This document shows positions 53,910 through 64,000 of a DNA stretch of 64,000 nucleotides, in pieces. A model generated the notes under the pieces. The model did no database searches. It had not been told where the DNA came from and was given only the letters and a program-made list of their open reading frames with translations. The translations under genes and the position numbers were made by a program. This stretch comes from Osmia lignaria lignaria (taxonomy: Eukaryota > Arthropoda > Insecta > Hymenoptera > Megachilidae). Within the stretch, counting starts at the first letter, position 1. The number at the start of each line of letters is the position of its first letter. The stretch is from NCBI RefSeq assembly GCF_051020975.1, contig NC_135041.1, forward strand, positions 6,956,256-7,020,255, given 5' to 3'.

Positions 53910-54242
53910 GCTGGCAACGAAGGGTTTCACGCCCCCTAGACTTACGCCAGACGCTACATACCACCCACCCCGCCTGGACGTCGTAACGCCAGGACAGAGT
54001 GCACCCCTTCGCTAAGAGCGCTACCCGCCCGTCCAACACGTTGCATCCAACGGTGTCAGATTGACGGACGCCCATAGTATAGACAAAAGGACTACAGTTT
54101 AGAATATGGTAACATATGGAAGTGTTCCGTATTCTAAAGCTGCGCCTGCAAAGGCCTAGTAATGCATGGGTATATCTCCCAGAGATGGTGTTCACGGTCT
54201 TATGCCGCGGAATCCTTGACTAGCAATGGATTCCCACCGAAT
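53910..54242. repeat. GC-rich hairpin-rich repeat, copy A
   Basis: About 95% identical to copy B at 56859-57236, in direct orientation about 2.95 kb away. It contains a series of short stems: CCTGG/CCAGG (53973, 53989), CGCT-AAG-AGCG (54010), TTTAGAATA/TATTCTAAA (54098, 54130), GCCT-GCAA-AGGC (54144), TGGG...CCCA (54167) and GGAATCC/GGATTCC (54209, 54228). A minus-strand open frame of about 70 codons is shared by both copies but shows no protein signature. This is a structured non-coding repeat or transposon end of unknown family. Confidence 0.75.
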
Positions 54243-54309
54243 GTGAGTCATAGTTACTTCCACTAATTTAATAAATGCAAAAAAGTAAAAAATTTAATAA
54301 CAATCGCGA

Positions 54310-55247
54310 ATTCATTCGCAACACTAACTTCATTAATTATATAATATGTACAAAAGCGTACGCGTGAAGGCTGCTCCATTATACGCAACACTAAGCTGAA
54401 AAAAAGAAAAAAAGAGAAAACGCGAACTGTAACGCAACACTAGTAAAATCTACCGAATTTTGTAAGACGCAACACTAATCTAAAAAAAGGGTACAGCCAA
54501 TCCAAGGCTGTACCACGGCAGCTGGTCCATAGCTGCCTTTTGGACTATGGCAACTCCACTGGATCGTTTTTGGGCATTTCTAATGCAAAACGCGAATATT
54601 CATTACCGCAACACTAATTAGCAGGGAACTCTATAAACTAATGCAAAGCAATCGCGTATTTATAAGTCACAACACTGGGAAACAATCGCGCTAATGTCTA
54701 TCGCAACACTATTTTTAACAGACATGCAATTAAAATGCAGAAAGGGAGGATTCTCAAACCGTGAATTTTTTACTCGCAACACTAATTTTATTAATTATAT
54801 AATATGTACAAAAGCGTACGCGTGAAGGCTGCTCCATTATACGCAACACTAAGCTGAAAAAAAGAAAAAGAGAGAAAACGCGAACTGTAACGCAACACTA
54901 CTCAAATCTACCGAATTTTGTAAGACGCAACACTAATCTAAAAAAGGGGTACAGCCAATCCAAGGCTGTATCATGGCAGCTGGTCCATAGCTGCCTTATG
55001 GACCATGGCAACTCCACTGGATCGTTTTTGGGCATTTCATCATATATCGCAACTCTAATGCAAAACGCGAATATTCATTACCGCAACAATAATTAACAGG
55101 GAACTCTATAAACTAATGCAAAGCAATCGCGTATTTATAAGTCGCAACACTGGGAAACAATCGCGCTAATGTCGCAACGCTATCTTTAAGAGACATGCAA
55201 TTAAAATGCAAAAAGGGGGGATTCTCAAACCGTGAATTTTTTACTCG
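54310..55247 (+). repeat. Two-unit internal tandem duplication (about 458-471 bp)
   Basis: GTACAAAAGCGTACGCGTGA at 54348 recurs at 54806 (458 bases apart) and ATTCTCAAACCGTGAATTTT at 54750 recurs at 55221 (471 bases apart). Each unit carries several CGCAACACTA motifs and a GC-rich hairpin block (54490-54565 and about 54948-55025). Small indels separate the units. Confidence 0.85.
54490..54565 (+). other. Hairpin block, first tandem unit
   Basis: GGTACAGCC (54490) and GGCTGTACC (54506) form a perfect 9-bp stem. GGCAGCT (54517) and AGCTGCC (54531) form a second. In the second tandem unit the equivalent segment also allows a competing stem, GGTCCAT (54982) with ATGGACC (54998). Confidence 0.7.
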
Positions 55248-55804
55248 CAACATTAAAGCAATTAAAACATTAAAAAGCAGAACTCTAAAAAATCTTAAAG
55301 CAATCAACATTGAAAAGTTAAATTCTATTTTAAAGCAATACAAGAAAGAAACGCGATATTTAAAGTTCGCAACACTAAATGAAAATCGCGATAATCATGC
55401 ATACGCAACACTAAATTGAACCGTGATCGATATTCATTCGCAACACTAAATTGAACCGTGGTCAATATTCGCAACACTAAATTAAAAACGCGATTTGCCC
55501 AAAATCATGGGGGTCACGGGCCCCCTCTTGTCCTGAAATTACAAAACTACAACTACAGGCAAGCACAGTGACAAAGTAGTAACGATAATGATTTCCCATC
55601 CTTTTTTGCAAAAGGATGCAAAATCATTAGTAGTTCCCCTCTTGAAAGACAGTTTGTCGGGGCGCTTCGGCATATAGCCTTTTCTTTCTTCGGGCGGTCC
55701 ACCCACCTGAAACTTATATCTAAAGCTCGAGACTTGCAAATTCGCAAAACAAAAAAAAAACAATCAACAAAAAAGAAAAATCGCGAAACACTAATTGACA
55801 CGTG

Positions 55805-56060
55805 GACGAAAAAGGACTTTATATAAGTCGTTGTTCGTGCACACGTGCCGTGCTCGAGCAGAACTTTACGTTTCGTGCCATCGCGATCGCGTATGACGAC
55901 TTATGAAGTCGCCAAAAATTTGAAAAATTGTACAGATAGTATCGAAGGCGAACGGCATACTCCGTTCGTATCGATTGTATCGTCAATTCGTCAAATATAT
56001 TCCAGGTACAGGTTGATCACGCGAAATCGCGCCTACCCGACCAAGAGACTGTGACAACCT
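55805..56060 (+). promoter_or_regulatory. TATA-containing promoter-like segment with short downstream frame
   Basis: GGACTTTATATAAGTCG at about 55813-55829 is a textbook TATA context, followed by GC-rich DNA. Downstream, an ATG at 55890 opens MTTYEVAKNLKNC and about 37 codons to a possible donor, CCAG-GTACAG, near 56008. The frame also continues to a stop at 56054. The protein is not recognised. It may be the promoter of the repeat-containing element or of a non-coding RNA. Confidence 0.35.
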
Positions 56061-56270
56061 GTCCCGGCCCTACCTACTTACAATCTATCACACACACCAG
56101 AAGGTATACTACCTACCTACCTAACGCTATATTTAAAAAAGGCAAAACCACATTCTCACAAAAATTCATTCCACGACCCCCATACACTCTACCCGGGTGC
56201 AGAGCCTAAACTAGGGAGAACGTCCCGGGACGCCTCCGTCACCCGAGTTTCATCTCACATCACACTCTAA
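56061..56270 (+). other. C-rich, G-poor strand-asymmetric segment
   Basis: CTACCTACCTAC-like and ACACACACC runs, then a GC-rich patch with ACGTCCCGGGACG. Long purine/pyrimidine asymmetry on one strand is unusual here. No coding frame is supported. Confidence 0.4.
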
Positions 56271-56858
56271 GGTACGTACCATTTTTCACTGAAATCGTCT
56301 GACAAGGCTAGCAATCATTGCGTATAATGATAATTACAAAATTTAATTAACTACTTTGATATAGAATATTTCATAGTAATGGTAATAATCATGGTAATAG
56401 TAATGATAACAATAGTATTTGGTTTATACGTTCATCGTACATCTTGTTGAATAAAATATTATTTCAAATTAAAAGTAAATGAAAAAGTTATTAAACCGAC
56501 GCAATCCCACAGCCTAAAAACACACACACCATATGTGGAAATTACGTCGTGCACGATATACTAACACAATGCCAGCCGCTTATTAATTATTATTCTTATG
56601 AACTAGGTCATCGTGCCCATTGCCTCCACCCATCCAAGTAGCACCTGGGCACGTGAATGGGCTTTGGCAATAAACACGGAAGGGGTTAAATCTGAAAATC
56701 CTGATCTACAAACATGATTAGTACATAAACATCTAACGGGCTAATATTTCACTATTTTAATAAAAGTGACTCGACTTTGTAAATATAAAGCTTTAATAGC
56801 AAATACTGAAAGCAATATTGAGCAACTATGACGCAAACATGGTGCACTGCTAATATCA

Positions 56859-57236
56859 GCTGGCAACGAAGGGTCTCACGCCCCCTAGACTTACGCCAGA
56901 CGCTACATACCACCCACCCCGCCTGGACGTCGTAACGCCAGGACAGAGTGCACCCCTTCGCTAAGAGCGCTACCCGCCCGTCCAACACGTTGCATCCAAC
57001 GGTGTCAGATTTGCGGACGCCCATAGTATAGACAAAAGGACTACAATTTAGAATATGGTAACATATTTTCATATGTTCTGTATTCTAAAGCTGCGCCTGC
57101 AAAGGCCTAGTAATGCATGGGTATATCTCCCAGAGATGGTGTTCACGGTCTTATGCCGCGGAATCCTTGTAACTAATTTGATTAATTAAATAATAAAAAG
57201 GATTGAGTTTAAAAACCAAAAGGATTCCCACCGAAT
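56859..57236. repeat. GC-rich hairpin-rich repeat, copy B
   Basis: Direct-orientation counterpart of copy A. It differs by a handful of substitutions, a replaced hairpin loop and an AT-rich insertion of about 40 bases before GGATTCCCACCGAAT (57222). The TTTAGAATA/TATTCTAAA stem (57047, 57081) is kept and is extended here by AACATAT/ATATGTT (57060, 57071), where copy A has a different loop. Confidence 0.75.
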
Positions 57237-58055
57237 ACTAGTCAGTGCATCGTCATATTTACTCTCGCGCTAGAAATTTTTCGCTACACTAATTTAAGAA
57301 AGGCAAAATTTTAATAAAAAAGAATTTAATGTCTTTAATTAAGAATTCTTTGCAATGAAACAAGAATTTGTTGTGAAAGTTAATAAAACATCCTCGGGTG
57401 ACTCCCTCCTCAGAGTACATTTTCAAGAATACGCAAAATGTGTTGAAATAGATCACTCTGAGTTGGAAATCTACCCGTCACGAATTGTCTTCTTGCACAT
57501 AAATTGTTCACTTTTTTATGAACGTGTAAATAAGTTAAACTTCGTTATTGAATGAATGAAATTTTAAAAAATTCTCAAATCATATATGAATTTATAGCGT
57601 ACAAAATGTAATTAAATCAATGTAACAGCATCATTAATATGTATATCCAGTATACAGATTACATAATACTATTAATATTATATTGCTTTGAACCATCGCA
57701 ATAATTAAGTCAGATGGTATTTGATTTCTCTATTACAGACAAACTAAATAAAATTGTTTCGGTATTAAAATATTCTAATTCCACAGTTAATAATATTTAA
57801 GAGCATTTATATATTTCAAAAATATCTATTAGAATATGTGGAATTGAAAAGATATTAAAACGCGGAGTACAAGAAGACCTAGCCTAACTAAATGAAATGA
57901 AAGAATAAAAATATTACTACTCATGGGTATGTATAATCATACCCATGGTCACTATGCTTGCCAAGCACGTATACAACTAGTAGCCCATGTCGATTCGTAC
58001 CATTCGTCCTACGACATGATTGGGCACCAGAGGAACCATAAAACATGCGACTCAC

Positions 58056-58158
58056 CGTTCGCAGATATACTCTTCTTCCGACAGTCAAGTAGGAGGATGG
58101 ACAACACCAGGTAGGAGGCTGCCTTGTAGGAGAATACTGAAGTCGTGAAGAAATTCAT
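58056..58158 (-). CDS. Exon of candidate small secreted protein (signal-peptide-like)
   Basis: TTTTGTTACAG precedes ATG, and the segment reads MNFFTTSVFSYKAASYLVLS, then ILLLDCRKKSISAN, to a GTGAGT donor in phase 1. The hydrophobic LVLSILLL core near residues 17-24 followed by small residues resembles a signal peptide, as in neuropeptide or secreted-peptide precursors, but no family is recognised. The next exon was not found and may lie beyond the repeat region to the left. Start could be here or in the exon at 58335-58400, which is in frame. Confidence 0.45.
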
Positions 58159-58590
58159 CTGTAACAAAAAAAGAAGAATTACGGTTAATTTTGAAAATTA
58201 TAAATTTTTATTCTAATAAAATTATATATGAAATTGAATTTTATAAAATATTAGCAATTAAAAAGAAATCTCAATTATCAAGGGTTGAAATTGTAAATTA
58301 TTCTATTTTAATAAAAAGCAATTAAGTGACGTACCAAGACGGAAGTCGTGAAGAAAGCCATCATCAGGATATCCAGGAACTCGGCAATCAAAAAATTTAT
58401 CTGTAACAAAACAAAAAAGAATTACGGTTAATTTTGCAAAATATCAATTTTTATTCTAATAAAATTATATATGAAATTGAATTTTATAAAATATTAGCAA
58501 TAGCAATTAAGAAGAACTCTCAATTACCAAGTATTGAAATTGTAAATTATTCTATTTCAATTAAAATTAATTAAATAAAGTAATAAGATA
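58110..58590. repeat. Tandem duplication of about 242-249 bp including exons
   Basis: The block CTGTAACAAA...AGAATTACGGTTAATTTT...TTATTCTAATAAAATTATAT...TTGAAATTGTAAATTATTCT occurs starting at 58159 and again at 58401, with high identity. Each copy includes an acceptor and the start of one small exon. A weaker third acceptor-like match (ATCTGTAACAAATAAG) lies at 59852. Confidence 0.75.
58335..58400 (-). CDS. Upstream exon of candidate small secreted protein
   Basis: Twenty-two codons (INFLIAEFLDILMMAFFTTS, then VL) between a GTTACAG acceptor and a GTACGT donor, phase 0 on both sides. Its MMAFFTTS echoes NFFTTS in the next exon, and its flanking intron is a tandem copy of the next intron, so it probably arose by exon duplication. 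Confidence 0.4.
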
Positions 58591-58595
58591 CTTAC

Positions 58596-58680
58596 ACTCT
58601 TTCCTTATGGAGCAACGCCCAAGACTCCTCTTCAGTGGTGCACTGACTCTAATCCCAGATATATCGAGCAATTAAAAAAA
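58596..58680 (-). promoter_or_regulatory. Candidate promoter and 5' UTR exon of the small secreted protein gene
   Basis: On the minus strand a TATA-like GATATATC lies about 20 bases upstream of GAGTCAGTGC, an arthropod TCAGT initiator. About 50 bases later AGAGT-GTAAGT is a consensus donor (exon end 58596). The spacing suits a short non-coding first exon. Confidence 0.4.
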
Positions 58681-58689
58681 AAATTGAAA

Positions 58690-61500
58690 ATAAAAATAGT
58701 AACGCGACCGTGAATAATTTCCGGCGAACAATTATAAAGACTCTACTTTCACGATGGAAAAAGAAAAATCAGAGCCGCGATGCTCTAGAAAATATTTTAT
58801 AACACGCAGCAAACACTGAATCTACTTTCGCGTGTTTCCTAACTATACAAACGCAATTCTATTCAGGGCCAATTCACCCTTGAAAAAATCAAAACATTGG
58901 AACTATGTTCGTACAAACACTGATTCTACCGACGGCCTTGCGCGCGATCACAACAATTCCTGGAAGAAAAGATTAGTGACGAGATTGGGGATGGGTGGAA
59001 ATACATATATGAAACAAACATTCTTCTTATTGAACGTTCGTTAAGAAAATACTGTTATTATGTATAAATGGAAATATCCTTGTTCATGGAATATTCTCAA
59101 CGAACACGAATATTATTCAAGTTAAATATCGATCCTAGACTATATCGTGATAATGAAATGTTTTAAATACTTGTTGATAATCATTTCAGTAAATATTACA
59201 AGAATATAAAATCATTGTTAAATAAATATAATAGGCCATTTTATTAAAGTAAATGATTTCTGTTGTTAAAATTGTAAGCATACTAAAACTTGTTGAAAAT
59301 TCCATTGCGTCGTGATTTATAAATTGTCTAAATTCTTTTCAATAAACAAAGTCCAATAATTAATCATGCTTAAACAGCATGTGATTTAAAAACATTCTAT
59401 TTTATTTAATTTAAACTTGCATCGAAAGCTGCATATTATAATATAATTACTACGATTTAAAGAAAACAGATTGTTTAAAATAATCAAAATATAATTAAAT
59501 AATTGTAGAAGAGAAGCGGTTTGATTTCTACAGTAGAATTGTTTCAATTTTTTTCTAATTTACAACAGATACATGAAACTACTAGTTAAAATTATTCAAT
59601 AAAATGAAAAATTAATTATCCTTTTTCTATGAATTGATCAAAGAAAATAAGATTCCTCTAATCTTTCCTTCCTTGATCTTGGTACCAATAATTAATTATC
59701 AAAAATGCTTACAATTAACAACGATTCAATAAAAAAAAAGTAATAATAAATCTTAATAATTGATTATCATAAATTAAAACAATAAATTTTTACGACATTC
59801 TATTTCATATTCATATCAGATGTCATGGCGTCCTTTCAATATCCGTCAAATATCTGTAACAAATAAGAAATACGAATTTATATAAATAAAATTTAATCAA
59901 CGGTAATAAAATTATCATTAATAAACAATCGAACTATAATTTATGCAAAATATTTTAAAAGGTACAATGCGTACCTACTACTTATGCGGAAAGATGCTCT
60001 CAACACGTCTTGTCACTTCGACGTTCGCGAGACAAATGGCCCGACCTTCCTTCACGCCGAAACCGATCCAGCACCATTCGGCACTATTCGGTATTTTCCG
60101 TTATCGGCCGATACCTAAGCAAGTACACGAACAGGTCTGAACAAGCTAAACAGGAATAATATTGCGATCCTTAAGAAAGAACGTTATTAAATTAAAAACG
60201 GCTAATTGTGTAAAACAGGACTAAAAACATTCAATAATGTTTAAGAATTTAACGATATAAAAAAGAAAATAATTCAGATTCTGCTGTTCCATTTTAATTG
60301 TGCATTCACGTCAAGAACAAAAATTTTCAACTCCACGTATTTTTGAAAAAAGAACGCCGGATTAATGTCAAAGATCAATAATTCAGACTTCTCTTTGATG
60401 TTTCTTTCTGTTTTCTGTACTTTTAACACTCGATCAGTAATTAAATTTAATATTTGAAGACAATTTAATCTTACCTGTTGCAGACACGTGGCAAACGGAC
60501 AAAGCTTCGAAGAGGACTGTTGCATTCCACCACACTCCGCACAACGCACCCTTTAACGATGAATCTGATTGGTCTAAATAGGAGGACGCCATAATGGAAT
60601 GACCAATCACAGGCATTGGTAGAAGTTTCAAGTTGCTTCGAAACTTTAATACTAAAATAAGGAAAAGATTCGTTGAAAATTATCAACGCCATATTGAAAT
60701 AAGGTTAAGATTATTTTTTACAATTTGAAGTATCGAAATATAGGAAAGAAGACAGAAAAAAAATAAAATATTGGTGGTATTTAATAAATTATAATCATAA
60801 AAGCAGAATAAATGAGAAATATGTTATTTTAATTTGTATCTGTATCGCTAAAATACATAGGATATAAATTTTCAGCTTACGCATTTCTGAAGACAATGTG
60901 GAAATGATGTCAGAAATCATGATTCCAGTCTTCCCTCAACTTTGTCTTCTGTCTTTTATATTTTTGATACCTAATACACAATTTAATATAATATTTTAAT
61001 AGCAAGCGTCGAGAGTGTTTCACATACACGAGCTGCGAATGATAGCGTGGTCAAGCGCAGGAAACGAATGAACTGCGCCCTACAGAAAAAATGAGGAACT
61101 AAATTTGTGGTCTGTTTTACCTTTTTGACGTCTCTCGCGAGTGAATAATGAACGAAATCGTAGTTCTCACTATTTTCCTAAACGCAGGCTTGTACATCAT
61201 CAAAGACCAGATTAACATTCTTTAGGGCCTCCTGAACACGTCCCTCAAATTTCTTTGCAATCTGTTCAGTGGGAACGACGTGATTTGAGAACTAGTTTCT
61301 GGGGATTTTTCTAGGGACTGTCGGTAAAGTTTTCAACGCTAGCATGTCTAGTCTTGTTGGATCTGTAATCACTGCAAGGAGATTCATCTGTACAATTTCT
61401 CCTAGCACATCTTCCAAGTATTGTTACACCCCGTTCTAAAAATAAACTGGTATATTATATTTCATAGGTATTTGTTTCGATCTATTCAACTTTCCCCCTT
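58690..61500. other. AT-rich DNA; no gene supported
   Basis: Mostly AT-rich. A minus-strand consensus donor (CTGCAACAG-GTAAG at 60475) ends a GC-richer block at 60476-60620 that could be an upstream untranslated exon. Segments at 60320-60450 and 60866-60995 look like diverged copies of one sequence about 545 bases apart (AATTTTCA...TTCTGT...TTTAA). Confidence 0.35.
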
Positions 61501-64000
61501 CATTTCTTCTATGATCCTCTAGGATTGGTCGAATTTGAACCGATCCGGATTAGAATGGAGAAACGGGCCTGACAAATCGTGTCAAATCTCCCGGTGGCAG
61601 TGAAAATGAACCATGCCTCGTCTGGCCGGTGTCGTCGATTAATCTCAATCAGTCCGTGTGAATCACGGAAGGCACCGGACGAAGCTGGTCGCATCGTTTC
61701 ACTCTCCATGGATCTACCTAGAAATATTTTTGTACCCGATATAGAAGCACCGTGCGTATAAATATACGGTGAACAGGCAATAAAAATATCGGCGAGCAGC
61801 ACTCGAAGCGACGCGCTGTTCGCATGGTCGGGAACAGTTTCGACTTCGTGCTGGATACGCACTTAAAAATGAATAGCCCTTTGTCAACGCGATCGTTCTG
61901 GCATCAAATCAAGGACAAATGATATGCAAGAGTTATTTAGATAAATATGAAAAAATTATATTGCGTCGAGAGGACCATAATATAGTAATTTAAAGGTTTC
62001 AAAGATGTATTTCTTGCATAGAAGAAAAATTTTTAAATTCAATAGTTTTTGAAATATTTGAAGTTGAAAAGTAAGATATTTTATTTTATGACAAATTTGA
62101 AATGCCTTGCAAATTAATGAACTTTTAACATTTCACCCTTCTAATTTTCTACACAAAACATTCCAAAAAATTATTCAATACAACAACAAATTTGTGTTGT
62201 GGTATAAGAAACCTAATGATGTTATCTTGAAAGAATTAAAATTGAAATATTTAACAATAATTGCATTGCACAATAATGTTCATGAAATAAATCCTGGATT
62301 AAATATGACTTAACATGAATCAATACAAGTATCTATGATTAAAACAAATTAAATTTATGGGGAGTTTAATGTGCAGTGGAGAGGAGGGTTGATATTTCAT
62401 ACGTTCTAGCCCACTTTCCCATTGGATACAAGTGTATATCGTTCGGACAGGAATAGAGCAAGTTAGTCATCTTGAGTTTCTCCCAGCGATACTGAAAAGC
62501 CTTAGCCAAAGTTTTTCCTGACGATTTCAAACGATGAGTCATGATTTCTCTGTCGCGATGCAAACAAGTGTTTATCATTTATTCATCCGTTCTATATTCT
62601 GATATATGATTCTTTATATTTCCAAATAATAGATAATCCTAGCCAAACTTTAAATTCTTTATAGTTCGCGTCATTGCCTATAAATGTTTCCTATTAAACG
62701 TAAACGATCAAAGTCCTGGGCCTATAATGTTCTGTGTGATACACGTAACTGCATTTGAAAATTGAGAAAATTGATATTTGGCTGGCTGGACGCTTTCAAG
62801 CATGAAATATTAAATACACCTCCCCTAAGATATTACGAAATTCACCATTTAAAATAGAATACAGGTGTATTATTTCAGATTTTATGAAATACTGAAGTAA
62901 TTTAGGTCTTTGATTTAGAAGGTAGACTGTTTATACAGAAATAAATTAAAATAATTTTGTAATAAATGATTTCTAATAAATACAATAAATATTTTCATAC
63001 TGGGTAAAATTCAGAGAAGAAATATATTAGATGCAACAAAGTTTAAATAATAAGTGTAATTGTGGCAACTATAATAAAATAATTTTATTTTATATTTCAG
63101 ATTATTAAAATTCTATGATGGAAAAATTTCCAGTTGAGTAAAATATGTGTCCAATTGATAAATTGTTGGGTAAAATATTGTTTAAAATATAATTTGAAAT
63201 AAAATAGGCTATTTATTACTTCAAATAATATTTTATCCAACACTATGTGTGCAATAAGTTGAAATAAATGATTCTTAAAACTATATTCCCTGCCTTATTG
63301 AATTGGAAATTTCTCCATCGTAGAACGTTTCGTTGAACGAGGAAATCTTTATTTTAATCAATAGAGCAAATCGTTCCCGTTTCGTTTCGCATTCGATGTT
63401 TCGTCTCGAATAGAATTCGGATCGTTTAAAATAACCAATCGGAAAGTAGCACGACGGTAAGTTCGACCAGACAATACTAGCCAACGTTTCTTGCTTTTTT
63501 TGTAATTCTATTTTCTGGAAGTTTATACGAATATTTCATTGACCACCTATAGACGGGATTACGACGACGCATTTGGTACCAACGTGATCGCGAATTACGT
63601 CGTTCGAATCCGACCAGATACGATTGTATATGATTGTTAAGATATTCTTGGAAATGTTATCTTTTTGCTTTATTTTCTCTTTGGGCTTATGGTAACATCA
63701 ATTCTTTAATTAATAACAACCATAGTCAGCAATAGCCAGCGTCATTTTTTTAAATTTAAATAAATTTAAATAAAACCACCCCACATAGGGGATGTATGGG
63801 TTAATTAATCTGTAATAGACTGTAATAGACATTATTAATTATAACCCTTTGCTGCATTATATCGCATATGTGTTATATAAAATAATATAATATGAAGTTT
63901 TTTATTTCTTAAACAATTGTAATAATAAATTTTATTTTACTAATGTCGAAATTTCATTATTGTAGAATTTCTCTTTAAATAAATTTTTGAAATATAAGGT
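61501..64000. other. Non-genic DNA with one GC-rich island
   Basis: A compact GC-richer island at about 61530-61865 stands out against AT-rich surroundings and could be a regulatory element. Open frames here and at 62366-62578 (minus) have no recognised family. The rest is AT-rich with many stops. Confidence 0.45.

Larger units (their letters stand above)
53859..55480 (+). repeat. CGCAACACTA interspersed array
   Basis: The 10-mer CGCAACACTA occurs about 16 times exactly, plus several one-base variants, for example at 53859, 54317, 54384, 54433, 54468, 54607, 54702, 54775, 54842, 54891, 54926, 55368, 55404, 55439 and 55470. At the right end copies are 31-36 bases apart with AATTGAACCGTGATCGATAT-like spacers, suggesting an original unit of about 33 bases. 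Elsewhere spacers differ. All copies have the same orientation. Confidence 0.85.

Noticed and set aside
53872..54195. Minus-strand open frame shared by both GC-rich copies (also 56752-57072)
   Set aside because: Identity reflects the DNA repeat itself. The shared frame is only about 70 codons, with no domain, and the hairpin content explains the sequence better.
53859..55480. CRISPR array
   Set aside because: The repeat is only 10 bases, spacing is irregular, spacers are themselves duplicated and the context is an insect genome without cas genes.
53910..57236. LTR retrotransposon with copies A and B as LTRs
   Set aside because: No TG...CA ends, primer-binding site, polypurine tract or gag/pol remnants were seen. 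The CGCAACACTA motif also occurs just outside copy A.
57355..57555. 66-codon plus-strand frame (MKQEFVVKVNK...)
   Set aside because: Composition is plausible, but there is no family match, promoter or splice signal. Too short to support.

Overview
The window looks like insect nuclear DNA, most likely from a hymenopteran. That order is an inference from AT-rich introns, short GC-rich CpG-containing islands and typical insect exon and splice style. There are no bacterial-style operons, no CRISPR arrays and no recognisable tRNA or rRNA genes.

One gene dominates and lies on the minus strand. At 19773-19949 is the conserved first coding exon of an FHOD-family formin (Drosophila Fhos, vertebrate FHOD1/FHOD3), with MSLTCRVQYLNDVDPF and VHRLLRAPHR. 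Upstream on the same strand, eight well-spliced exons between 25861 and 31962 encode a very large serine-rich region with repeated tryptophan motifs. A tiny start exon at 48395-48415 (MASYRSY) joins them in phase. All ten segments join with matching phases into one open frame of 1537 codons, and the last join places the FHOD exon in frame. I therefore read the locus as an Fhos gene with a long N-terminal isoform starting at the 48.4-49.1 kb CpG island, plus probable short isoforms from promoters near 23.4-23.8 or 20.0-20.5 kb. The catalytic FH1/FH2 part lies beyond the left edge. Positions 1-19772 look like a single large intron.

The introns carry relics of mobile DNA. These include a dispersed MITE-like family (8.2, 20.7-21.15, 40.5-40.8 and 43.0 kb), a 187-bp hAT-like inverted-repeat element, five degenerate AAATTTGAGAATTTAG-type minisatellites, and a scattered ACACCCTGTA motif.

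To the right of the gene, 53.85-57.24 kb holds the strangest stretch. It has two near-identical, GC-rich, hairpin-rich copies about 2.95 kb apart. Between them is a long interrupted array of CGCAACACTA motifs with an internal duplication of about 0.46-0.47 kb, followed by a TATA-containing promoter-like segment. At 58.06-58.65 kb a small minus-strand gene candidate encodes a signal-peptide-like N-terminus, with an exon that appears to have arisen by tandem duplication. The remainder to 64 kb is AT-rich and shows no gene I can support.
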